From positions 868,001 through 932,000 of the forward strand of contig KQ964252.1 in NCBI GenBank assembly GCA_001566295.1: DNA of 64,000 nt, written 5' to 3'. Shown in pieces: positions 55,671 to 64,000 of the stretch. A program made the translations under genes and the position numbers. This DNA is from Microdochium bolleyi. Lineage: Eukaryota; Ascomycota; Sordariomycetes; Xylariales; Microdochiaceae. Every line of letters begins with the position of its first letter. Position 1 is the stretch's first letter. The notes below the pieces were generated by a model that saw only the letters and a program-made list of their open reading frames with translations, ran no database searches and was not told the DNA's origin.

Positions 55671-57755
55671 GCTTCTTCATCTGTGATGGAGCTTGCAGGT
55701 GGCGGGTGGCGGTGGTTTTTCTTTTTGGGCATCGCGGGGTCCGCGGTGGCCTGCTGCTGGTACCATGACGAGACTGGGCCAGAGCGGCCTGGCCGTCGGG
55801 TCCTGACATTTGGGAGTCTCATAATGCGTTACGGATGGTTCTGCTTTTCAAATGGGGGCACATGTTTTTGCGCACTACAATGGTCTGGGGTTTGCGGTTG
55901 TACAATATGCTTTGCCGATATGCATTCGGAAATGACAACTGGACATGAACAAGCAAACACACATCAAACACTCAGTCATCGTCGTCGCCTTCTGTGCATG
56001 TCCATCAAGCGCTTCACATCGTGGCGGGTCTTCAGTGCTTGTCGCGGTCTGGGGCGCGCGCGGGTCCGCAGTCGGCTGGGCTGTGTGCGCGAGGCTCCAA
56101 CCGCGTCAGGCCTTTCGTCGCCGCCGCGCAGCTAAATACAGCATTCACTATAACAATTCGAAATTCACGGACGTCAAATTCAAGACTTTGTACGGCGCCA
56201 TGACTGATGTGCATGTCTCTTGAAATTGCTCGTTGTTCTTTGTCGTTCGTATTACTACTAAGTGCACGTGGGTATCGAGATTATTTGCACATGGGCTTTT
56301 CTGTGTGGACATGCGCATCTGACTGTCCCTGTTTGGCGTCAGAACTGATAGCATGTGTGGGATGTGATCCCTCCTCGCGTGGTTCATAGTGGTTCCCGAG
56401 TGTATGTAATGTGGATAACAGGGGCATGCTGCTGTCGTGGTGATTGACTGTGATGGGTTCTCCCGGGTAGCCCCCCTGGTGGTCTGTCCAAAGTCCTCTC
56501 CTGGATCTTGATCGGCCGCGGATGGTGTCTGCGCAGTTTTCAGTCGTCTCCTATATAGAGGGTGCTTCAGAGGGGCATCTGTGTTGTATTCGTGCGAACC
56601 CGGACCGCAAATGCAGTTGAGCGCTGATTTTCCGGATTTTCTGAGCGTTTTTCTTTTTGTTGCGTACTAAATACAAGTTTGCAATATGACCACAACATTC
56701 ACTCAAATCTGGCACACAGCAATGTTATGATTGAACAATGAGAAGTTACTGGTAAGACGGGAGCCAAATTAGCGACAAATAATTCAGCTCGCCAGACCGC
56801 GATTGCGTGGCGACCAGGCTTATCTACTCTGAATGTCGTCGGACCTGAGCGGGCACAAGCGGATGGCAATAAGCTGGGGCCAATCACATTTCTATATCAC
56901 AGCAGACAATTGACCATGGCATGGAGCCTGTCCTGGCTGAAAAAGTGCGTTGAAATCATGGAAATACTATCAGAGCTCCCAAATGACGCAAAGTCGACAG
57001 GACTGACCTCGGGCGTGGCCCAAGATTTCGGAAGCCCAGGGCTGTGGCCACAAGAGCAGTCCGAGTGACAGACCGCTGGCTCGGCAATCGAACAACCTGA
57101 CAATACAGTAACATACGCATTGTGCAGTAGATACAACACGCCAGCGCGGAGCATGCCTCAAGCACATAGCAAAGTATATCTCCAAGTGCAGACAGTGGGC
57201 AGGAGCACGACTTCATACATGCCTAGTATCGAGGCAGACCAAGTAGAGAAAACGACGTGGAAGGATTGATGCTGACTAGCTGATGTCTGGCATTAGCCAT
57301 CAACAGAATAGGTGCCAGCTACGAGAACACGCACCGAAATTGTATCCCACCTTGCCCATGCACAACAGAAACTGCAACAGAAAAGTCCACTGTAAGACTT
57401 CGTGGCATGCTGCTACACTCGTCATGTGATATACACACAGTTACTTCGGTGCAAGGTTGATTGGGTTGTCCGCATGCCAGCGCCGATGCATAGAGCAAAG
57501 GCCTGATTCTTGCAAGCGCAGTGGGAAATAAGACAGGACCAAAGAGTGCGAGGCCCAACGCATGCTCTCCAGGTGGCGGCTTCTAACCTCATGTGAAGTT
57601 TGTCTGCGGTCATTTGCTTCCACCGGGGCCTTACTGCGAACAGTGTTGTTTCGCTCCAGGGCTGTCCGGATTTCACGGCCCAAAACAGTGCCCAGGCGGC
57701 CTAGGGCTCGGAGCACATGGACATAACTGATGGTACATAATTCTTCAAATTCCGC
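55671..57755. other. 2.1 kb gene-free stretch between convergent H2B and SQS1
   Basis: Moderate GC. Frames are short and resemble no protein family. I see no RNA gene or repeat in it. Confidence 0.4.
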
Positions 57756-60007
57756 CTAGATATCGCCGAGGCCGGCCTTGCCCTTCTTGACAACGTGTGT
57801 GATAGGCACGATAATACCTCTGTTGTCTTCCGTGCCGAGCGCCATGCCTTTGGACCAACCCATCTTCTCCAGCATGGCTCTGCCCTTATTCTCGATACCC
57901 AGTTCAGAGGCGTGCTGCCCGACAACCTCACCCTCGCGAAGGTGGACGACCCCGCGCTTCTTCGCACGCGATGCTCCGAGCTCTGACCGTGCTCTGAAAA
58001 CTTTAGCCTCGCTTACAACCTGGTCATCCACATCAACTCTTGGGAACCAGGACTGCTTGATGCGGCTAAAAACATTGTTGAAGAAGTCCGCCTCATATGG
58101 TAATGTTGCTTTCGTGCGGTAAAGAACAGGACAGCGGGTATTCCCCTTGCCGGCTGACTGCGACTTGATCTTGAACTTGTTGGCAATTAGGTGCACAGTC
58201 TGCCGACCTTTCTTGTCAAACGGTGGGAGATGTATCCTTAGCAGACATGTCAGCTTATATGGCGTCCTCTGTAAATGGGAAGAAGACACTGGAATCTCAA
58301 GTTGCTGGAGACGTACTGCTCATGCGTTCCCATGAGGAAGGTCTCGAACTCCACCTCCATATCGTCGATCGACATGCCCCCACGATACTTGACTCTCAGG
58401 TCGTCCGGGTTCACGTTCTTGCCAAGCAAGCCTTGGGATCGCAGCTCCTCACGCGCCTTCTTCTTTTCTGCCTTCTTAGCACGGTCCTTCTTCCACGCGA
58501 TGGCCATTGCCTCCTCAAGGTCCGAGTCTGAAACATCGAAGACGGGCTGTTGTCGTTTCCCAATCGGTTTGAAGTTGTTGAGACTTGGTCGTTGCCAGTC
58601 CATGAGATCTAGATCATCAAAAACCTCAGCCATTCTCGATGCGCTCGGGTATTGACCCTTCTCTTGGACGATCCTGGCTTGTTTGGAAGCCCCCTTCTTC
58701 TTCCGGCGTCGCGGAGTCTGCTTTGGCGCGATTTGCCATCCGTCTCCATCGTTGCCATCTGTATCCGCATCATCAAATAGCACAATATCGTCGCCACCCA
58801 TGCCGAGTTCCTCCTGCTTGGCAAGCAGTCGAGCGAGTTTGGCGTCCTGAGCTTCTGCGCGGCGTTGGAGAGCTTCCTCGTTGGGCTCATCGTTTTCGTC
58901 ATCATCCGAGGTCCGACTCGAATCATCTTCCGATATTATCCTTGCAGGCACAGCATCACTATCGGTGCCGCCAATATCTCGTAGCATATGAAAAGCGTGT
59001 GAGCCGAGTCCAGGGTGGACATCACCCGTGTCCTCATCGGAATCAGCTTCGTCTCGCATGTTGGCAATATAATCGGCGACAATTGCAGCCTCCTCGTCAG
59101 ACAAGTCGTCACGGGGACGCCTTGACCGCGATTGTTTGCCCCTTGACTTTTTCCGCGAGCTTGTGAGGGAGACGAAGTCATCGGAGTCTGGATGCGACAC
59201 CGGCGGATTGACAACTCTCGATGCAGTTGGTTTACTAGACAATGCGGCTGGCTCCACGACTGTGCGCTGCGCTGTTTCCACACTGATATGCTCCAGTTCA
59301 ATGGTAAGCTCGGGCAGGTTCAGTGACTCGATCTCCTGATTTGCGGCTTTCTGCGTGTGTGCTGCTTCTGATTGTGCCGGAGCGTGGCGAGCGTGATCCC
59401 GGCCTTTGAACAAGATGATGTCTTCGCTAGCGTCCGAGTCACTACCAAGATCCGAATGGTTCATTTCGTCTTCAGGAACTCGCTCTGACGGCCGTAGAGC
59501 TCTGTCTCCCATTGTGTCGATGAAAAAGAGAGGTTCTTCGGGAGGGTCGCTTGAGTTTTCCTCAGCGGGCACACACGGGATAGATGCAACGGCTGGAGAC
59601 GAGGGCGAAGGAGAACGGGCCGGAAGGACGGCAGCCATCTCGCCCTGTGCTTGTGAGACCACTGGTGGCGCAGGCGACGCGGGCGGTTGGCTGCTCTGGT
59701 TGGGCTTCACCTCGAAGTCCTCGAGAGGGTCCATGAGGCCCGCACTGACGAAGACGACGGGCTGGTGCCTCAGACGGCTGTTACCACGGCCCATAAGCTC
59801 GCGGCGGTGAAAGAGAGTGTTGCGGACCTCCTCAGCCATAGTGCCATGAGCGGGACGTCGGTCTGAAGGGACATAGGCGGTGCTGCCACCATAGACATGG
59901 AGCGGAACGGGGTTGTCGGCGAGGCTACCATTGTGGCGGCCTTGTTGTGACTTCTGCTGGCGAGGCGGCCGGGTGGGCCGTGACTTGCCCTTTTTGTTTT
60001 TGGCCAT
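57756..60007 (-). CDS. SQS1: Sqs1-type R3H and G-patch protein
   Basis: Nuclear protein that stimulates the DEAH helicase Prp43 in splicing and ribosome assembly. Two exons in transcript order, 58317–60007 and 57756–58236, give 723 residues. The N-terminus is basic (MAKNKKGKSRPTRPPRQQK); a long acidic Ser/Asp-rich disordered middle follows. The splice join reads GTHEQIHLPPFDKKGRQTVH, opening the R3H domain (HLIANKFKIKSQSAGKGNTRCPVLYR). The G-patch lies at the end: ENKGRAMLEKMGWSKGMALGTEDNRGI. I used the donor GTACGT at 58316 because it keeps the R3H frame. It is divergent to ATG4, with a 533-base gap. Confidence 0.9.
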
Positions 60008-60540
60008 GTTTGCGGTCGAGAGGACGCACGAAGAGTGCCTAGCGGATGGGCTGTTGGCGGCAGGAAGACATACGAGGGAACGTGATCGTCATGACTGGAG
60101 AGAGAGGGTCGCGTATAAGTCGAGGACTGGCAGGCAATGCAGGCTCGGCAGGGTCCTGGCTCCGCTGGCAGAGCGTGTGCTGGATCTGCGACGTCAGCAA
60201 CCTTGGCCCTTGCCGTGGGGCGCGAGGTGAATCATACCGGTGGGTCGCCTATCGATAAGCCGGGGCGTAGCTCCAGTGGGGGGCGGCCGCCCCCGGCTCC
60301 GGCAGCTGCCCTGGCTCGGGCCTCGAGGCGTTGTCACAAGACAGTCTTAGCCATCACCACCCGCCCCAGCTCAAGGCAGCTGCTCATCTTCACCTCCCAG
60401 GCCTGCTGTACCATCACGGCTTCTCCGAGACAGCCTCTCCCCTTTCCATGGGTTCCCTCCTGTCGCCTGGGTGACCGGTCTTGCCTGTCAACTGTCTGCT
60501 CTCCATCCCCGAAGCGTTGCCAGCATCACAGCCTCTCATC
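60008..60540. promoter_or_regulatory. Shared intergenic region between SQS1 and ATG4
   Basis: 533 bases between divergent starts, holding both promoters and leaders. It is GC-rich and turns pyrimidine-rich toward ATG4. No named element seen. Confidence 0.45.
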
Positions 60541-62071
60541 ATGGACTCGACTCTGGATGTTGGCCGTCGTATCGTGCAGCTCTTCTGGGATCCCGATCCC
60601 ACAAACGACATCGTCAAAGATGTCCCTGTCTGGTGCCTCGGCTCCTCCTACAGGCTCAACTCTAGCCCGTCGTCGCGGTCGACTTCCAAAGCTTATGCTG
60701 ACGCTGCCGACCCAATTCCCGAACCGCCCGTGCCTACGCACGCTGCTACAACAGATGTAGCCGCGAAGCGCGATCTTGCGGAAGCATCGTCGACGTCGCT
60801 GCCCGAGACACCGCCTGAGTCCACCTCAACCAGCCTCGATTCCTCCCTCGCATACGAAGATGCTCCCCGAGACGAGGGCTGGCCCCCAGCCTTCCTCGAC
60901 GACTTCGAGTCTCGCATTTGGATGACTTACCGTTCCGACTTCGAGCCGATCCCCAAGTCCCAGGACCCCAAAGCCCTGGCTGCACTCTCCTTTTCCATGC
61001 GCCTCAAGACTCAGCTCAGCGACCAGACTGGATTTTCTACAGACACTGGCTGGGGCTGCATGATTCGCTCTGGCCAGAGCCTGCTGGCAAATGCTATGCT
61101 TGCTCACCGATACGGAAGCTCACCCAGAAAGGGCTCAAGCCGTGAGCACGAATCTTCCATCCTGCAGATGTTCGCCGATGACCCCCGCGCGCCATACTCG
61201 ATCCACAACTTTGTGCGTCATGGTGCTTCGGCTTGTGGCAAGTACCCAGGCGAGTGGTTTGGCCCCTCGGCCACGGCCAGATGCATCCAGTGAGTTACAG
61301 ACGATGTCTGCCCTGCATACATGGCGACATAATTTCCCATCTGCACATCATACTGATCCGAGACGTAGAGCTCTGGCAAAGGCGAATGATTCGTCCCTGC
61401 GCGTATACTCGACGGGCGATGGCCCTGATGTGTACGAGGATAAGTTCTTTGAAGTGGCCAAGCCTGACGGGATGACCTTTCACCCTACTCTTATCCTTGT
61501 TGGGACAAGGCTAGGTATCGACAAGATCACGCAGGTATACTGGGAAGCCCTTGTCGCTTCCCTTCAAATGCCACAATCAATCGGCATTGCTGGGTAAGTC
61601 ACCTTATGTTACACCATCAACCATTGCCAATGGGCTACTGCTTGTTCTCAGAAGACAGGCGCAAGGCAAAAGCTGACACCGTGGCTCCCGTACAGCGGCC
61701 GACCATCTTCATCGCATTATTTCATTGGCGTCCAAGGTCTGCACTTCTTCTACTTGGACCCCCACTTTACCAGGCCTGCACTTCCATACCACGAGCGGGC
61801 AGAAGATTACACCCCTGAAGAGACTGCAACTTGCCATACACGAAGGCTACGTCGCCTACACATTAGGGAGATGGATCCAAGCATGCTCATCGGCTTTCTC
61901 ATAAGTGATGAGGAAGACTGGAAGGACTGGAGGCGCAGTGTCAAGCACGTCCAGGGAAAGAACATCATCCATGTTTCGGACTGTGATCCGGTCGCCCAGT
62001 TCAGCCAGAGAGCTGGCGCACTTGACCAGATCGAGGCACTGAGTGATGAGGACGATGAGGACGAGACTTGA
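60541..62071 (+). CDS. ATG4: Autophagy cysteine protease Atg4
   Basis: Papain-like protease that trims the Atg8 C-terminus and later releases Atg8 from phosphatidylethanolamine; cytosolic. Three exons, 60541–61289, 61369–61593, 61696–62071, give 449 residues. The catalytic Cys is about 173 in TDTGWGCMIRSGQSLLAN, and Asp346/His348 are in YLDPHFTRP, so the active site is complete. A Ser/Thr/Pro-rich insert (about 40–105) separates the N-terminal RRIVQLFWDP from the core. GRPSSSHYFIGVQG and the C-terminal acidic tail (ALSDEDDEDET) are as in fungal Atg4. It ends convergent with the J-protein gene. Confidence 0.94.
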
Positions 62072-62455
62072 GCTAGAGACTTTGCTGCATTGCTCTTGAT
62101 GATTGCAGCGAGTTTCTGTGGTGCAGCTGTGACAGCAACATTACGCATGACTTTTCGGATGGCATGGCTGGCGTTAGGATCTTGAGGGCGTTAATCATTC
62201 GCCCAATCGATGTGCTTCTGCGGGGGGTTGACTTTAGATGGCGTTCCATACCGTAATGAAGAAATGATCGTACATTGACCCAATCAACGAGGGGCCGGTT
62301 CATGCGCAGGAGGACCTGGTCATTATCACCCACGGAGGTCATGATTCCGAATGTCGGAAGGAGAGTCCGGTGCTGAAGAGAAGCTCTGGAAAGCAGTGAC
62401 CGAGCATGAGTGGGTGACCCGGAGAGCCTGGGGGGAGCATCGCCATGCTTGTGCG
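62072..62455. other. Intergenic between convergent ATG4 and JJJ1
   Basis: 384 bases between two stops, expected to hold two 3' UTRs. Nothing else seen. Confidence 0.4.
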
Positions 62456-64000
62456 TCATCTCTTGCCTCTCTTTTTCTTGCTTCCCTTCGCTCCAGACTC
62501 GGGTGTGACAGTCTTCAGCGCTGCATGTCCTTTCTCTTCAATATGCGCGAAGAGTTTTGTCTTGGAACCGAACTCTTCCTGACACACGGCGCAGGTGTGC
62601 CCAGCTGCCGCATCTTGCCGCTCGGCAGCCTGCCTGGCTGCTCTCTTTTCACGCTTAGCTTTGGCCTTGCCAATCTTCTTGGCCGGCTCTGAGCTGTCGA
62701 GTGACATTTCTGCGGTGTCTTTACTGAGATCGACGTCGGTGTTTTCGTTTGCCCCATCGTAGTCCGAGAGCAATGCGTTTGCATGTGACACTGTGCTGGC
62801 GGACTCCTTCTTGCCGGCGAGTCGCGCTTCCACATCCTCGCGCGAGGCGTATTCGTCATCTTCGTCGTCGGTGTTGCTATCCGTCTCGCCACTGGAAGGG
62901 ACCTTTGTCACCCCTCTTCCAGGCGCTTTAGTAGCCGCCTTGTCGCTGTCGCTTTCCGGAGCGCTGGTAGAAGGCTCCGAGGAGCTTCTCTTTTCTCCTT
63001 GAGGTTGACCACTGACTGCACCATCAACGTCAGACATAGACTCCGTCTCCGCGTCTGAATTGGTCGTGGTCGTCGTGGTTGGCGTCGCCGCCCGGCTGTC
63101 CTTGAGGTTCAGATGCTTGTTCTCCTTCCTCATCTGCCTTTGGAGCTGCTGCACCGCCTTGCTGTGCTTCTTGCTCTTCTCGTGTGCCTCGAACTGCTTC
63201 TCGCTCTTGAACACCTTGTCGCACACTACGCACTCGAGCACCTCGACCTCCGACTCCTCCTCGCTCTCCGAGAACTCGCCGAGGTGCGCGTCGTCCTCCC
63301 CCTCCCTTGCCCGCGCCCACTCGGGCACAGCGTCCTTCTGATTCATCATCTTGGCCTGGTTCGCGGCCCGCGAGCGTGCTGCCTGCGCCGCCGCGCTGTC
63401 GCGCAGAATCTTCTGCCGCTCGGCCTCGGACTTCGTGTTAGGCACGTACCGCGGGTCGCGCTTGCGCACGAAGATGACGAGCGAGCGGACCGCGTCGTTG
63501 AAATCGCGCGCTGCGTCCTCGCGGAACTTTTTGTTCTCCTTCTCCATGAGCCGGCGCACACGGCGCTCAGGGGCGTCCGAGAGCCGCCACTTGTCCTTCC
63601 ACGAGAAGCTCAGCCGGGTGGCAAAATTCTGCCAGCCGCCGTAGAACTGCTTGGCCAAATGGTCACTGTCATCCGAGCAGCCGAACGGCGGGTACTCTGG
63701 GGGCTGCGTGTAGTCGTTCTCAAAGTCCATCTCGGCCGCGGCCACCTCGGCCATGGCGAGGCGCTCAAATGTCTCTGCGAGGATAGTGAAGAAGCTGTGC
63801 GGCGAGTCGTCCATGGGTACGGCCTTGTTGAAGCGTCCGATGAGGGCGTAGATCTCGTCCACTGTCATGACCCTAACGTTGCGGAACTCGGGCGCCGCGT
63901 CAACGTCGTTAGGATCATCGCCGCGCAGGATGGCATCACGATGTGAGTCGTACCAGGCACGCTCCTGGGGGTCGGAGAGGACCTCGTAGGCAGACTGCAC
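62456..64000 (-). CDS. JJJ1: Jjj1-type J-domain protein (DNAJC21 family), 5' part missing
   Basis: Co-chaperone of cytosolic Hsp70 in late 60S ribosome assembly, where it helps release shuttling factors from pre-ribosomes. The last 514 residues are in one open frame that runs off the right edge. It starts inside the J domain (AYEVLSDPQERAWYDSHRD, the helix III–IV end); the HPD motif lies outside. Then come YTQPPEYPPFGCSD and the RRLMEKENKKFREDAARDFNDAVRSLVIFVRKRDPRY block typical of Jjj1, and two C2H2 zinc fingers, CVVCDKVFKSEKQFEAHEKSKKH and CAVCQEEFGSKTKLFAHIEEKGH, separated by an acidic Ser-rich linker. The C-terminus is basic (KGSKKKRGKR). Confidence 0.93.
   Translation of the reverse strand: MQSAYEVLSDPQERAWYDSHRDAILRGDDPNDVDAAPEFRNVRVMTVDEIYALIGRFNKAVPMDDSPHSFFTILAETFERLAMAEVAAAEMDFENDYTQPPEYPPFGCSDDSDHLAKQFYGGWQNFATRLSFSWKDKWRLSDAPERRVRRLMEKENKKFREDAARDFNDAVRSLVIFVRKRDPRYVPNTKSEAERQKILRDSAAAQAARSRAANQAKMMNQKDAVPEWARAREGEDDAHLGEFSESEEESEVEVLECVVCDKVFKSEKQFEAHEKSKKHSKAVQQLQRQMRKENKHLNLKDSRAATPTTTTTTNSDAETESMSDVDGAVSGQPQGEKRSSSEPSTSAPESDSDKAATKAPGRGVTKVPSSGETDSNTDDEDDEYASREDVEARLAGKKESASTVSHANALLSDYDGANENTDVDLSKDTAEMSLDSSEPAKKIGKAKAKREKRAARQAAERQDAAAGHTCAVCQEEFGSKTKLFAHIEEKGHAALKTVTPESGAKGSKKKRGKR

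Overview
The window is nuclear DNA from a filamentous ascomycete, most likely a Sordariomycete. Its genes carry short (50–120 base) GT–AG introns, its coding DNA is GC-rich, and its proteins (complex I 40 kDa and B22 subunits, Rad54, Ubp8, Ytp1, Sqs1, Atg4, Jjj1) have the fungal form of each family. I traced exons by hand. Each join given below keeps the reading frame and rebuilds a conserved motif or a plausible family sequence; they are still predictions without transcript data.

Layout. 1–3070: RPN9 (minus, runs off the left edge) faces away from the complex I gene NUO40 (plus). 3543–9755: EFM5 methyltransferase (plus), SAGA deubiquitinase UBP8 (minus), LACTB2-like metallo-beta-lactamase (plus). 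11756–19681: YTP1-family membrane protein (plus), an intron-containing tRNA-like gene (minus), an Asp/Glu-racemase-family protein (minus), a small Rsa3-like protein (plus), RAD54 (minus). 20693–29223: mitochondrial carrier, long coiled-coil protein, modin-like protein, cyclase-family protein (all plus). 31276–36561: a seven-helix rhodopsin-domain protein (minus) and a secreted type-B carboxylesterase (plus). 36562 to about 46400: a 10 kb AT-rich, TpA-rich, gene-free island holding a decayed Tc1/mariner-like transposase. 47724–64000: KGD2 (minus), complex I B22/LYR subunit (plus), histones H2A (minus) and H2B (plus) as a divergent pair 2.2 kb apart, SQS1 (minus), ATG4 (plus) and a JJJ1-type J-protein (minus, runs off the right edge).

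Most genes are housekeeping: mitochondrial energy metabolism (NUO40, B22, KGD2, the carrier, perhaps LACTB2), protein turnover and autophagy (RPN9, ATG4), chromatin and repair (UBP8, RAD54, H2A, H2B), translation, splicing and ribosome assembly (EFM5, SQS1, Rsa3-like, JJJ1). The accessory part is 26–47 kb: modin-like, cyclase, seven-helix receptor-like, secreted esterase, then the AT-rich island. I found no CRISPR array, no secondary-metabolite backbone gene and no intact mobile element. The signals most worth a second look are the AT-rich island with its C-to-T-decayed transposase, the tRNA-like gene with an odd anticodon loop, a strand-biased TTGAC array between the histone genes, the GC–AG intron of UBP8, and the repetitive coiled-coil protein with a myristoylation-type N-terminus.
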